Program-made: the position numbers and the translations under genes
Assembly (NCBI GenBank): GCA_022768865.1
Contig: JALELH010000123.1
Span: 1-61,126 of the forward strand
Origin: Spirochaetia bacterium
GTDB lineage: Bacteria > Spirochaetota > Spirochaetia > Treponematales > Treponemataceae
Reading direction: 5' to 3'
Length of the DNA stretch: 61,126 bases
The notes under the pieces: generated by a model
What the model was told of the DNA's origin: nothing
Database searches by the model: none
The model's input: only the letters and a program-made list of their open reading frames with translations
Part shown: one piece after another, positions 8,481-17,941 of the stretch
Position numbering within the stretch: position 1 is the stretch's first letter
Layout: each line of letters opens with the position of its first letter

Positions 8481-8948
8481 ATGTTTAAGAAATATTTAAT
8501 TGTCTTTTTTATTTCCATGGTACCATTAATTGAACTCCGTGGTGCCATTCCTGTTTCCCAGGGCTTTGATTTGCCATTCATTCAGTCTTACATTATCTGC
8601 ATTCTGGGAAATATGATTCCCGTTCCTTTTATTTATCTTTTTGCACGTAAAATTCTTGAATGGGGTCAGGATAAGAAAGTCATCGGCGGTATCTGCACAT
8701 TTTTTCTTGTAAAGGGTAAAAAAGCAGGGCAGAAGCTTGAATCGAAAGCAGGCCGCGGACTTTTTGTTGCACTGTTTTTATTCGTGGGCATTCCCTTGCC
8801 TGGAACAGGTGCCTGGACCGGCACTTTAGCAGCAAGCCTTCTTGACATGAAGTTTAAGGAAACCGTAATTGCCGTAATGTCTGGTGTTTTGCTTGCCGGT
8901 ATTATAATGATGGCTTTAAGCATGGGTTTTTTTTCCTTTGCAGGTTAA
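8481..8948 (+). CDS. Small multi-drug export family membrane protein (COG2426)
   Basis: A 155-residue membrane protein that resembles the sm_multidrug_ex family; the substrate is unknown and the family name is historical. The conserved N-terminal MVPLIELRGAIPV and central GIPLPGTGAWTG are present, with about four hydrophobic segments. No Shine-Dalgarno is present; TAAAAT at 8469-8474 ends six bases before the ATG, suggesting a leaderless mRNA. It stands alone between glgP and grpE. Confidence 0.85.
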   Translation: MFKKYLIVFFISMVPLIELRGAIPVSQGFDLPFIQSYIICILGNMIPVPFIYLFARKILEWGQDKKVIGGICTFFLVKGKKAGQKLESKAGRGLFVALFLFVGIPLPGTGAWTGTLAASLLDMKFKETVIAVMSGVLLAGIIMMALSMGFFSFAG

Positions 8949-8985
8949 TTTTTATTGAAAATAACAAAAAATTTATCAGTTTTTG

Positions 8986-9014
8986 TTGACGATTTAACAT
9001 ATTTTTTTTATTTT
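8986..9014 (+). promoter_or_regulatory. Promoter of grpE-dnaK
   Basis: TTGACG (8986-8991), 17 bp, then TATTTT (9009-9014). No CIRCE (TTAGCACTC-N9-GAGTGCTAA) or obvious heat-shock sigma site is visible, and no hrcA gene precedes grpE. Confidence 0.45.
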
Positions 9015-9042
9015 TTTAGTAACAATAGATTAGGAAGTTGAG

Positions 9043-9696
9043 ATGTCAAAAGAAGAAAAAAAGAATCAGAAAGAAGAAAAATCTTCTGAATTAAAGAACG
9101 AAGCAACTAAAGGTGCTGAAACAAAAGAAGAAAAGGCTGCAGAAAAAAATCAGTCTGAAAAGGCTGAAAACAATGAAGCAGCTGCAAATGAAAGTTCTTC
9201 TAAAGAAGATGCTCCAAAAGAAGTTACTCCGGAAGAAAAGATTGCTGCATTGGAAGCAGAAAATGCTGAACTTAAAGAAGAAGTTAAGCGCCGTATGGCA
9301 GACTTTGAAAATTACAGAAAGCGTGCAATTCAGGAAAAACAGGATGCCTTTGATTATGCAAACACAAGTCTTTTAAAGGATCTTCTTGAAAGTCTTGATA
9401 ACTTTGACCGCACTGTAGAAGCAGCAGCAACAGCAACAGATCCAAAATCCATTGCTGATGGTGTGTCAATGATTAACAAGTCACTTATAAGCATGCTTGA
9501 AAACAAGTATGGTCTTATTGCTTATGGAGCAGCGGGGGAAGCTTTTAATCCTGATCTTCATGAAGCAATCGGAAAAGCAGACGAAGATGTTGCAGAGCCA
9601 ACTCTTAAAGCAGTTTACCTTAAGGGATACAAACTTAAGGACCGCGTAATCCGTCATGCTAAAGTTATGGTTTCAATGCCTAAAGAAGGCAATTAA
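9043..9696 (+). CDS. grpE: Nucleotide exchange factor GrpE
   Basis: A 217-residue DnaK co-chaperone that releases ADP. The first 75 or so residues are a Lys/Glu/Ala-rich low-complexity extension, then a coiled coil (AALEAENAELKEEVKRRMAD) and the beta domain, which includes FNPDLHEAIGKADE and ends near KVMVSM. The extension is longer than in E. coli GrpE. AGGAAG precedes the ATG. dnaK follows 30 bp later, so the two form one operon. Confidence 0.95.
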   Translation: MSKEEKKNQKEEKSSELKNEATKGAETKEEKAAEKNQSEKAENNEAAANESSSKEDAPKEVTPEEKIAALEAENAELKEEVKRRMADFENYRKRAIQEKQDAFDYANTSLLKDLLESLDNFDRTVEAAATATDPKSIADGVSMINKSLISMLENKYGLIAYGAAGEAFNPDLHEAIGKADEDVAEPTLKAVYLKGYKLKDRVIRHAKVMVSMPKEGN

Positions 9697-9726
9697 ATAG
9701 TATTTTATCAGAAAGAGGTACATAAA

Positions 9727-11688
9727 ATGGGAAAGATTATTGGTATTGACTTAGGAACAACAAACTCATGTGTTGCAGTTATGGAAGGCGGAAAGCCTGT
9801 TGTAATTCAGAATTCAGAAGGCGGTAGAACAACTCCATCTATCGTAGGTTTTACAGCAAAGGGAGACAGAATTGTAGGTCTTCCTGCTAAGAACCAGATG
9901 GTTACTAACCCGAAGAATACAATTTATTCCATCAAGCGTTTTATCGGTCATCGTTACGGTGAACTTACAGGAGAAGCAAAGCTTGTTCCATATACAGTAA
10001 AGGACCACGGAGAAGATGTTCGTGTTTCAGTTATGGAAAACGGCGTTGCCAAGGAATATTCTCCACAGGAAATTTCTGCCTTCATTCTTCAGAAAATGAA
10101 GAAGACAGCAGAAGACTATCTTGGAGAAGCGGTTACAGAAGCTGTTATTACAGTTCCTGCATACTTTAACGATGCTCAGCGTCAGGCAACAAAAGATGCA
10201 GGTAAAATTGCAGGCCTTGATGTAAAGCGCATCATTAACGAACCAACAGCTGCTTCCCTTGCTTTCGGTTTTGACAAAGACCAGAAACAGGATAAGACAA
10301 TTGCCGTATACGACCTTGGTGGCGGAACATTTGATATTTCCATCCTTGAACTTGGTGACGGTGTTTTTGAAGTTAAGGCAACAAACGGTGATACACACCT
10401 TGGTGGCGATGACTGGGACCGCACAATCGTAAACTGGCTTATCAGTGAATTTAAAAACGACACTGGCATTGATCTTTCATCAGATTCAATGGCTCTCCAG
10501 CGTTTGCGTGAAGCTGCAGAAAATGCAAAAATCAGCCTTTCTAACCAGGCAACAGCTGATATTAACCTTCCGTTCATTACAGCTGATGCAACAGGTCCAA
10601 AGCACTTGCAGAAGTCACTTTCACGTGCACAGTTTGAACAGATGACAGATTCACTTTTCGAAAGAACACGTGAACCGTGTATGAAGGCAATGAAGGATGC
10701 AGAAATCACACCAGATAAGATTGATGAAGTTATCTTAGTCGGTGGTTCTTCACGTATGCCTAAAGTTCAGGAAATCGTAAAGAGCATTTTCGGCAAGGAA
10801 GGAAGCCGTGCTGTTAACCCGGATGAAGCAGTTGCCATCGGTGCTGCAATTCAGGGCGGTATTCTTGCAGGTGATGTTAAGGATGTTCTTCTTCTTGATG
10901 TTACTCCTCTTTCACTTGGTATTGAAACTCTTGGCGGTGTATGTACAAAGCTTATTCCTGCAAACACAACAATTCCTACAAAGAAGAGCCAGATTTTCTC
11001 TACTGCAGCAGACGGACAGACAGCAGTTACAATTCATGTTCTTCAGGGTGAACGCGAAATGGCTGCAGACAACCGCACACTTGGCAACTTTAACCTTGAA
11101 GGCATTCCTTCAGCACCACGTGGTGTTCCGCAGATTGAAGTTACATTCGATATTGACTCTAACGGTATTGTTCACGTTTCAGCAAAAGACCTTGGAACAG
11201 GAAAGGAACAGCACATTCAGATTACATCTTCAAGCGGCTTAAGTGACGAAGAAATTGAACGCATGAAGAAAGATGCAGAAGCAAACGCAGAAGCAGATAA
11301 AAAGAAGCGCGAAGGAATCGATGCAAAGAACGAAGCTGATGCTCTTGTATTTGCAACAGAAAAGTCTCTTAAGGAAATCGGCGACAAAATCAATGCAGAC
11401 GAAAAGTCTAAGATTGAAGTTGCACTTAATGAACTTAAGGAAGCACTTAAGTCTGACAATGTAGAAAACATTAAGGCTAAGGCAGAAGCCCTTAAGCAGG
11501 CATCTTACAAAATGGCAGAAGAACTTTACAAGGCTCAGGCTGCTCAGCAGGGTGCTGCAGGTGCCGGAGCTCAGGGTGCAGGTCCTGATATGAATGCAAA
11601 TGCAGGTTCTGCTGGTGTCGGAGCTTCTGGTTCTGGTTTCAAGGGCGGTTCTAATGCAGATGATGTTGAATACGAAGTTAAAAACTAA
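9727..11688 (+). CDS. dnaK: Chaperone DnaK (Hsp70)
   Basis: A 653-residue Hsp70. The N-terminal ATPase begins [20 protein letters not shown], with [18 protein letters not shown] near 197-215 and [13 protein letters not shown] near 337-349. The substrate-binding domain and helical lid follow, then an Ala/Gly-rich tail ending DVEYEVKN. Works with the adjacent GrpE and DnaJ. Shine-Dalgarno AGAGG precedes the ATG. Confidence 0.98.
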   Translation: MGKIIGIDLGTTNSCVAVMEGGKPVVIQNSEGGRTTPSIVGFTAKGDRIVGLPAKNQMVTNPKNTIYSIKRFIGHRYGELTGEAKLVPYTVKDHGEDVRVSVMENGVAKEYSPQEISAFILQKMKKTAEDYLGEAVTEAVITVPAYFNDAQRQATKDAGKIAGLDVKRIINEPTAASLAFGFDKDQKQDKTIAVYDLGGGTFDISILELGDGVFEVKATNGDTHLGGDDWDRTIVNWLISEFKNDTGIDLSSDSMALQRLREAAENAKISLSNQATADINLPFITADATGPKHLQKSLSRAQFEQMTDSLFERTREPCMKAMKDAEITPDKIDEVILVGGSSRMPKVQEIVKSIFGKEGSRAVNPDEAVAIGAAIQGGILAGDVKDVLLLDVTPLSLGIETLGGVCTKLIPANTTIPTKKSQIFSTAADGQTAVTIHVLQGEREMAADNRTLGNFNLEGIPSAPRGVPQIEVTFDIDSNGIVHVSAKDLGTGKEQHIQITSSSGLSDEEIERMKKDAEANAEADKKKREGIDAKNEADALVFATEKSLKEIGDKINADEKSKIEVALNELKEALKSDNVENIKAKAEALKQASYKMAEELYKAQAAQQGAAGAGAQGAGPDMNANAGSAGVGASGSGFKGGSNADDVEYEVKN

Positions 11689-11719
11689 TATTCATCAATA
11701 AAAAACTTACTGACTGAGG

Positions 11720-11761
11720 CAATGCGTCAAGGGTAAAAGTATCCTTGACGTATTGTTTTTT
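11720..11761 (+). terminator. Hairpin terminator between dnaK and dnaJ
   Basis: CAATGCGTCAAGG (11720-11732) pairs with CCTTGACGTATTG (11743-11755) with one G-U pair, followed by TTTTTT. A second small dyad, GCCGG/CCGGC (11762-11783), follows. They probably lower dnaJ expression relative to dnaK. Confidence 0.75.
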
Positions 11762-11806
11762 GCCGGGGCTTTAAAAGTCCGGCATTTTAATTTTTGGAAT
11801 AAAACA

Positions 11807-12964
11807 ATGGCTAATAAACGTGATTATTATGAAGTGCTCGGTGTTGATAAGAGCGCTGATAAAGATACAATCAAAAAAGCTTACCGTAAGGTTGCAATGA
11901 AATATCACCCGGACCGCAATCCAGGCAATAAGGAAGCTGAAGAAAAATTCAAGGAAGCAACTGAAGCTTATGAAGTCTTAAGCGACGATCAGAAAAAATC
12001 TGTTTATGACCAGTATGGTTTTGCAGGCCTTGACGGCATGGGCGGTGCAGGTGCCGGCGGATATTCTCATGCTTACCATGATTTCAGTGATATTTTCGGT
12101 GGCATGGGTGGCGGCGGCTTCAGCGATATTTTTGAAAGCATTTTCGGCGGCGGGGGAGGCTTCGGCGGTTTTGGCGGCGGAAGGCGTTCTTCTCACGGTG
12201 CCAACGACGGTGCAAGCCTTAGATATGATCTTCACGTAGATTTTAAGGAAGCTGTTTACGGCTGTAAAAAAGACATTTCCTTTAACCGTGATGAACAGTG
12301 CCCTGAATGCAAGGGAACAGGCGGTGCAGCAGGTTCTTCAAGAAAAACATGTCCTACATGTCATGGAAGGGGACAGATTGGCAGGTCTCAGGCATTCTTT
12401 GTTGTTCAGCAGACTTGTCCTGACTGCCATGGTTCTGGAACAGTAATAGACAACCCTTGCCATGCCTGCCACGGAACCGGCGTTTATTCTAAGCATACAA
12501 CACTTAATGTTAAGATTCCATGTGGTGTAGATATGGGTAAGGTTCTCTGCATACACGGAATGGGAAACGCAGGCACAAACGGCGGAAACCCGGGAGACCT
12601 TCACATTGTAGTTAATGTCCGTGCAGACAGGTTCTTTGAACGTGATGGCCATGACCTTTACTGCGCAGTTCCTGTCAGCGTATCCCAGGCTATACTTGGT
12701 GCAAGCATAGAAATCGTAAACCTTGACGGAAAAAAGATTGTAATAAAAGTTCCCGCAGGAATCCAGCATGGAAAACTTCTGCGCGTAAAGGGAGAAGGTG
12801 TTCCTTATGACGGTTCAAGCAGAAAAGGTGACTTAATCGTAAAGATTATGGTTCAGATTCCGTCTAAGCTTAACAGAGCACAGACTGCAGCAATGGAAGA
12901 ATTCCAGAAAGTTGAAAAACCTGAAACATCACCGGAACTTCTTTCCCGTGAATCATTGCTTTAA
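11807..12964 (+). CDS. dnaJ: Chaperone DnaJ (Hsp40)
   Basis: A 385-residue type I Hsp40. The J domain is at 1-70 with HPD at 34-36, then a Gly/Phe-rich linker (about 75-130), four CxxCxGxG zinc motifs ([32 protein letters not shown]) and the C-terminal substrate domains. I chose ATG 11807 because the protein then starts [13 protein letters not shown] as in the family; an upstream in-frame start would be translated from the terminator region. The Shine-Dalgarno (TTGGAAT) is weak. A strong terminator follows. Confidence 0.96.
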   Translation: MANKRDYYEVLGVDKSADKDTIKKAYRKVAMKYHPDRNPGNKEAEEKFKEATEAYEVLSDDQKKSVYDQYGFAGLDGMGGAGAGGYSHAYHDFSDIFGGMGGGGFSDIFESIFGGGGGFGGFGGGRRSSHGANDGASLRYDLHVDFKEAVYGCKKDISFNRDEQCPECKGTGGAAGSSRKTCPTCHGRGQIGRSQAFFVVQQTCPDCHGSGTVIDNPCHACHGTGVYSKHTTLNVKIPCGVDMGKVLCIHGMGNAGTNGGNPGDLHIVVNVRADRFFERDGHDLYCAVPVSVSQAILGASIEIVNLDGKKIVIKVPAGIQHGKLLRVKGEGVPYDGSSRKGDLIVKIMVQIPSKLNRAQTAAMEEFQKVEKPETSPELLSRESLL

Positions 12965-12977
12965 TGCTTTATTTATA

Positions 12978-13018
12978 AGGCTGTTGTTCTTTTTAGAATG
13001 ACAGCCTCTTTTTTTTTA
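12978..13018 (+). terminator. dnaJ terminator
   Basis: AGGCTGT (12978-12984) pairs with ACAGCCT (13001-13007), followed by C and a run of nine or more T. Confidence 0.8.
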
Positions 13019-13024
13019 TTTTTT

Positions 13025-13054
13025 TTCTCATATTTTCCGATATTATGGTATAAT
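13025..13054 (+). promoter_or_regulatory. Promoter of the phosphatase/STAS operon
   Basis: TATAAT at 13049-13054 with TTCTCA at 13025-13030, an 18-bp spacer. The predicted start is near 13061, about 30 bases upstream of the ATG. Confidence 0.5.
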
Positions 13055-13090
13055 AGAAAACGGCGAATTGTAAATTTATGAGGTTTGTTC

Positions 13091-14497
13091 ATGTATAAAA
13101 CAAAAAAACGCATTGTAAAGACCCTGAATACTATTGTTTTACTGGTTTTAGTTGGAATTTTAATCTATTTCCTTACTCCTTACGTTAATGATAAAAGAAT
13201 GAATGCTGTTATATTCAGGTTTATTTCTGCCTGTGCGGTGTTTACTGTTTTTTCAGTTGCCCTTAGTAAAATGCAGGGAAACTTTTTGTTTTTTATAAAA
13301 CACAAGGAACTATATACAAAAGAAACAGGCATTTTGAACCAGTTTGTTGATAAGATGCGTTTCTGCTATTCCCTTGATGATTTTTATGAAGCAATAGGAA
13401 CTATTCTTGAAATGAAGGGTGACTGTTCTGTTCTTCTTGTAGACCGTGAAAAGAATTATGTTCTTTACAACAGCCCAGACCGTCTTTCATGTTCTGCCCA
13501 GACTATGAAAACCCTTGAACTTAATTATCCTGCAGACTGGCGTGATGGATATTGTTTTATTGGTGAAGAATTCGGCATTGTTACAGATTATTCACAGTCA
13601 CGTGGTTTTATTCTTTCTAAAAATAAAATTCACCTTTATGTTTTCTGCCGCTATACCAGGCTTTTTGACCTTGAAATTTATAAAGTTCTTGTAGAAGAAT
13701 TTGAACGCTTCCTTGAACGTTCCAAGACAATTTCAGACCTTTCAGAAATTGCTTCACTTTCTCGCGAATGGAAACAGCTTGCAGATACACAGCAGTCATT
13801 CCTTCCGCTTAACATGCCAAAAATTGACAAGCTTTCCATTGCTGCATATTATCGCCCGCTGGTTAACGTTTCCGGTGACTATTATTCAATTCTTCCTATT
13901 TCACCTACAAAGACACTGCTTATGCTTGGAGACGTTTCAGGTAAAGGTCTTGCTGCAGCCCTTGTCATGGGTCTTGTTATGAATACTGCAAAAATCCTTG
14001 AAGACAAGGAAGACTTGCCAGGCATGATTATGGCAATTCATAAAGCCATTAAGGGAATGAAACTTCAGGATAAATACACGGTTCTTTTCCTTGGAATTGT
14101 TGATACGGAAAAAATGGTAATCCGCTATGTCAATGCTTCCATGTCTGATCCTTTGATTATTACAAATTCTCCAAGCGGTTACAGAATTAAGCCATTGACT
14201 TCTAACTGTTCACTTGTCGGTATCATTGATATTGAAAAAGACGATGTAGAAGTAGCAGAACAGCGCCTGTTCCGTGATGACGTAATCCTTATGGCTTCCG
14301 ACGGTGTTTCAGAAGTCATGAACGAAGAAGGCGTTGAACTTGGAGATACGGAACTTTATCAGAACACAATTAAAAAAAGTGCAGCAAAGTCGCCTAAAGA
14401 ATTCATTGATGATGTTGTTAATCTTATTATGACATACAACGGCGGAAAGAAACTTAGGGACGACGTTACAATGATGGTTGCAAAGGTTGAACGCTAG
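13091..14497 (+). CDS. SpoIIE/PP2C-type serine phosphatase, membrane-anchored
   Basis: A 468-residue protein. Two hydrophobic segments lie within residues 10-62, then a GAF-like middle region, then a SpoIIE phosphatase domain from about residue 235. The metal-binding motifs are canonical: VSGDYY, GDVSGKG, MASDGVSE and RDDVTMM. It probably dephosphorylates the STAS protein encoded two genes later, as in RsbU/SpoIIE partner switching. I chose ATG 13091, with GAGG seven bases upstream, over an in-frame TTG at 13085. It is the first gene of a four-gene operon. Confidence 0.88.
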   Translation: MYKTKKRIVKTLNTIVLLVLVGILIYFLTPYVNDKRMNAVIFRFISACAVFTVFSVALSKMQGNFLFFIKHKELYTKETGILNQFVDKMRFCYSLDDFYEAIGTILEMKGDCSVLLVDREKNYVLYNSPDRLSCSAQTMKTLELNYPADWRDGYCFIGEEFGIVTDYSQSRGFILSKNKIHLYVFCRYTRLFDLEIYKVLVEEFERFLERSKTISDLSEIASLSREWKQLADTQQSFLPLNMPKIDKLSIAAYYRPLVNVSGDYYSILPISPTKTLLMLGDVSGKGLAAALVMGLVMNTAKILEDKEDLPGMIMAIHKAIKGMKLQDKYTVLFLGIVDTEKMVIRYVNASMSDPLIITNSPSGYRIKPLTSNCSLVGIIDIEKDDVEVAEQRLFRDDVILMASDGVSEVMNEEGVELGDTELYQNTIKKSAAKSPKEFIDDVVNLIMTYNGGKKLRDDVTMMVAKVER

Positions 14498-14514
14498 GAG
14501 TAAAGGGGAAATAT

Positions 14515-16692
14515 ATGATATACGCTATAGTTAATTTTCTTATCGGTGCTTTTCTTGTATTCCAGTCTTTCAGAATAGATCATAAAGCAAGCAAATACCC
14601 GTGTTCATCTTCTCTTGTTAATTTAATACTTTTCAGCAGTTTAAATTTCTTCTTTATGGCATTGACTGTTTTCCTTACGTTAAAGGGAACAAAACAGTTT
14701 GCCCTTATCTGCGGACGCGTAGCATACTTTTTGTTCGGATGGCTTGCCGTTTCTTCATGTGATTATGTTTTAAAATATCCTAACTATGAAAGAACAAAGT
14801 TCATGAAGGTTATGAGGATTCTCCTTATTGCTTTTTCCGGCTACATTGCTTTCTTTTCCAATAACGGCTTTACGTCTTTTGAATATGCAAGAACAGGTTT
14901 CTATGTAGTTTCAGGTTTAGTGTCTTCTACAAAAATTGGACGCGCACTGCGCCTTACATGGCTTGATCTTTTCTATCTGGTATATACGATTATTTTCCCG
15001 CTTTTTGTTTCCATAATGGTTCTTGTCCGTGCAGAAAATGCAAAGGTAAAGCTTATAAGGCAGAACATGGAAAATAACATCTTTGGCTTTATTTTTTCAG
15101 GCCTTGCTTTCTGGTTCATTCAGAAAGGTTCCGTTTACATGCCTTATATTACAGCCCTTGCTCCTGTAGGATTTCTTCCGCAGCTTTATCTTTTTGAACG
15201 TTCCAACGAAAATGATGAAATTGTGGATATTCGTGGAATCAGGCGTGGAACACTCCGCTTTATTATTGAATTTTTAATTCCTGTATTTATTGTTGCTGCT
15301 GCATATATTTTGCTTGCACCGTTTAACGAAATTTACCACAACCTTTATCCTGTCCTGCTTTTTGCCGTAGTTGTTGTAATTCTTGGACTTAAAACATTCT
15401 TTAGATATAAATACGGAGATTTTGAAATCTTCCGCAAAAAAAGATATGCCGTAAGCTTTGAAAAGGATATTTCATCTTTAGACTTTTCTAAAAACCCGCA
15501 GGAAATTACTGATGAAGTTTTCAGGATTTTCAAGAAATATGCTGATACTTCTTCCATGAAAATTGTAATGGACGACGGAACAGGAAACATTTCTGTTGTT
15601 TATTCTTCTGACGGCAATACAAATGTAGAAATTCCTTTTGACTCTGCAACGGGTGATGTAATCATGAATGCTCACAATCAGGTTGTTTTCCGCGACAGAG
15701 TTACAAGACACAGTTCCATTGCTGCAGTAAAAAGCAAGCTTGATATACTCTTTAAAGAAACAAATACAGAAGCTTTGATTATGCTTAACGAAGGCCGCAA
15801 TTTTATTGGCCTTATTCTTCTTGGACCAAAGGAAAGCGGTAACGTTTATTCTGATTACGATCTTGAAGTTTTTAACAAGTATTATTCAAACCTTTTTGTT
15901 GTCGGCTACTATATTAAAAACATCATGAACGAATCTGTTGTCGGCACAGTTAACCGCGAAATCCGTATGTCAGGCCAGATTATTACTTCCATTCAGGAAA
16001 ACATGGACCTTATCCAGAGTAAAAAAGTTGATGCAGGTTACCTGATGATTCCTGCCCACAACATTGGTGGTGAATTTGTTGATATGATTCGTCTGACTGA
16101 TACACGCCATATTTTTATTATTGGTGCACTTTCGGGTAAAGGTATTGCAGCTTCCATGAGCATGGTCATCTTAAAGTCCATTATTCGAACTTACCTTGCA
16201 GAAACCACAGACTTTAAAAAACTTGTTGCAAAAGTTAATGTCTTTATCCGAGACTCTTTGCCAAAAGGAACATTCTTTGCAGGTATATTTGGTCTTCTTG
16301 ATTTTAATACAGACACTTTGTATTACATTAACTGCGGTTCTCCGGCACTTTATGTTTATACACGCGCCTATAACAACGTTATTGAAGTTCAGGGAGAAGG
16401 CCACATTCTGGGCTTTGTAAAGGATATTACGCCGCTTCTTAAAGTAAAGAAAGTAAAGCTTGCAGAAGGCGACATCATCATGTCTGTTACTGATGGTATT
16501 CTTGATACAAAATCCCTACGTGGTGATATTTTTGGCAAGCAGAGGACACAGAATGCCCTTATGGACAATTCATCTTATCCGGCAGAAAAAATGGCAAGGT
16601 TTGCCTATGATGTTCTTGTAGATTTTGCATCAAAGCAGCTTGAAAATGATGTAACCATGCTTGTAATCAAGTATCTTGGAAACAAGGCTTAA
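14515..16692 (+). CDS. SpoIIE-like protein with membrane sensor domain, probably degenerate phosphatase
   Basis: A 725-residue protein. About seven hydrophobic segments fill residues 1-230, two more lie near 250-300, a GAF-like region lies at about 320-480, and a SpoIIE fold starts near 490. Metal ligands differ from its neighbour: GGEF replaces GGDF, GALSGKG replaces GDVSGKG, and NDVTM replaces DDVTM, although VTDGILD is kept. It may bind rather than hydrolyse, or act as a sensor. Shine-Dalgarno AAGGGGAA; 17 bp after the previous gene. Confidence 0.82.
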   Translation: MIYAIVNFLIGAFLVFQSFRIDHKASKYPCSSSLVNLILFSSLNFFFMALTVFLTLKGTKQFALICGRVAYFLFGWLAVSSCDYVLKYPNYERTKFMKVMRILLIAFSGYIAFFSNNGFTSFEYARTGFYVVSGLVSSTKIGRALRLTWLDLFYLVYTIIFPLFVSIMVLVRAENAKVKLIRQNMENNIFGFIFSGLAFWFIQKGSVYMPYITALAPVGFLPQLYLFERSNENDEIVDIRGIRRGTLRFIIEFLIPVFIVAAAYILLAPFNEIYHNLYPVLLFAVVVVILGLKTFFRYKYGDFEIFRKKRYAVSFEKDISSLDFSKNPQEITDEVFRIFKKYADTSSMKIVMDDGTGNISVVYSSDGNTNVEIPFDSATGDVIMNAHNQVVFRDRVTRHSSIAAVKSKLDILFKETNTEALIMLNEGRNFIGLILLGPKESGNVYSDYDLEVFNKYYSNLFVVGYYIKNIMNESVVGTVNREIRMSGQIITSIQENMDLIQSKKVDAGYLMIPAHNIGGEFVDMIRLTDTRHIFIIGALSGKGIAASMSMVILKSIIRTYLAETTDFKKLVAKVNVFIRDSLPKGTFFAGIFGLLDFNTDTLYYINCGSPALYVYTRAYNNVIEVQGEGHILGFVKDITPLLKVKKVKLAEGDIIMSVTDGILDTKSLRGDIFGKQRTQNALMDNSSYPAEKMARFAYDVLVDFASKQLENDVTMLVIKYLGNKA

Positions 16693-16719
16693 AGATTTTA
16701 TTCTTAGTAGGAGAATTAA

Positions 16720-17052
16720 ATGGATCAGTTAACATTACGAGAAAAAGTTGGCGTAAACTATATGCTTCTTGAACTGTCAGGAACAATGAATGCCAATACA
16801 TGTGTTGAACTTGAACAGAAAGTTTACCAGTACATTATAGACTCAAATGTTGTCCTGGATATGGAACAGGTTCTGGAAATAGATTCTTCCGGTGTAGGTG
16901 TTATTATTGCCGGCCACAACGACGGGGAAAAATACGGCACAAGACTTTTTATAATGAACCCGTCAGAGCCTGCAAGAATTGCCCTAACTAAAACAGGTTT
17001 TATAGATGTATTTAATATAATCCATTCTGTAACCGAGGTTGCTGATGTTTAA
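16720..17052 (+). CDS. STAS-domain anti-anti-sigma factor
   Basis: A 110-residue single STAS domain of the SpoIIAA/RsbV type. EIDSSGVGVI (residues 54-63) carries the serine pair normally phosphorylated by an anti-sigma kinase and dephosphorylated by a SpoIIE phosphatase; two such phosphatases precede it in the same operon. No cognate kinase is in the window, so it must be encoded elsewhere. Shine-Dalgarno TAGGAG. Confidence 0.9.
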   Translation: MDQLTLREKVGVNYMLLELSGTMNANTCVELEQKVYQYIIDSNVVLDMEQVLEIDSSGVGVIIAGHNDGEKYGTRLFIMNPSEPARIALTKTGFIDVFNIIHSVTEVADV

Positions 17053-17911
17053 CAGAAATGCTGTTTTTTTTTCTTTGATTTGTTTGATTCCTGTGCTGTT
17101 TACAGGATGTGCAAAAAAAGCCTATGCCAAAGAAAATGCGCTGGGCTTTCAGGATGTAAAAAAAGCAGAAGAAGCTGCAGCTGCAAAATCCAAGGCAGGT
17201 GACCTGCAGTCAGAAAAAATAGCTGCAGTTTTTTCTAAAATAAATCCAAGGGCAAAAGAATACTGCAGGAATATTCTTGAAAACAAAGAAGAATTTTTAT
17301 CTGATCTTTCTGTAATTCTTGCAGAAGAAAAGACTTTCAGGACAGACGACAAAAGCCTTTACTTTTTAATAGATAAAAAGCATCCGGTTTCTTCAACCTA
17401 TGTTCCAAAAGATTTAATTGAACTTAAGCAGAACAATTATTTTAACTTAAACAAAAAGGGAATGGAAATCCGCCCGGAAGCATACGAAGCCTTAAAGAAA
17501 ATGGGACTTGCTGCGCAGAAAGACGGAATAACCCTGCTTGTAAGTTCCGTTTACCGCTCTTATGCTTACCAGGACAAACTTTTTAATTACTGGGTATCTG
17601 TAGACGGCATGGAAGAAGCAGAACGTGAAAGTGCACGCCCTGGCACAAGCCAGCATCAGCTTGCAACTGCCGCAGACTTTGGCAGCATAAGCGATGATTT
17701 TGACAAGACAGAAATGGGCCAGTGGGTCTATAAAAATGCCGCAGACTACGGATGGTCACTTTCTTTCCCAAAAGGCTACGAAGACGTTACGGGCTACCGC
17801 TGGGAATGCTGGCACTTCAGATATATTGGCGTAAACGCCTGCCGCTTCCAGAAAAAATGGTTCGGAGACATTCAGCAGTTTATGCTGGAATTCCTTAATC
17901 AGTGGAAATAA
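17045..17911 (+). CDS. VanY-type D-alanyl-D-alanine carboxypeptidase lipoprotein
   Basis: A 288-residue protein. It begins with a lipoprotein signal ending LFTGC (18-22), so it should be membrane-anchored and face the periplasm. The VanY peptidase motifs follow: SSVYRSYAYQ, SQHQLATAADFG and WECWHFRYIG, which supply the zinc ligands. It trims peptidoglycan stem peptides. I chose ATG 17045, which overlaps the STAS stop by 8 bp with CGAGG upstream, so translation is probably coupled. Confidence 0.87.
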   Translation: MFNRNAVFFSLICLIPVLFTGCAKKAYAKENALGFQDVKKAEEAAAAKSKAGDLQSEKIAAVFSKINPRAKEYCRNILENKEEFLSDLSVILAEEKTFRTDDKSLYFLIDKKHPVSSTYVPKDLIELKQNNYFNLNKKGMEIRPEAYEALKKMGLAAQKDGITLLVSSVYRSYAYQDKLFNYWVSVDGMEEAERESARPGTSQHQLATAADFGSISDDFDKTEMGQWVYKNAADYGWSLSFPKGYEDVTGYRWECWHFRYIGVNACRFQKKWFGDIQQFMLEFLNQWK

Positions 17912-17931
17912 TTTGCTCTTTTCATTATAAT
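17903..17931 (+). promoter_or_regulatory. lysS promoter inside the end of the upstream gene
   Basis: TATAAT at 17926-17931 lies ten bases before the lysS ATG, predicting a leader of about three bases and no Shine-Dalgarno. The -35 position is TGGAAA (17903-17908), the same as at glgX, and overlaps the VanY stop codon region. Confidence 0.5.
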
Positions 17932-17941
17932 ACGTGGCATT

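Noticed and set aside
8949..9042. CIRCE heat-shock operator before grpE
   Set aside because: The TTAGCACTC-N9-GAGTGCTAA inverted repeat is absent.
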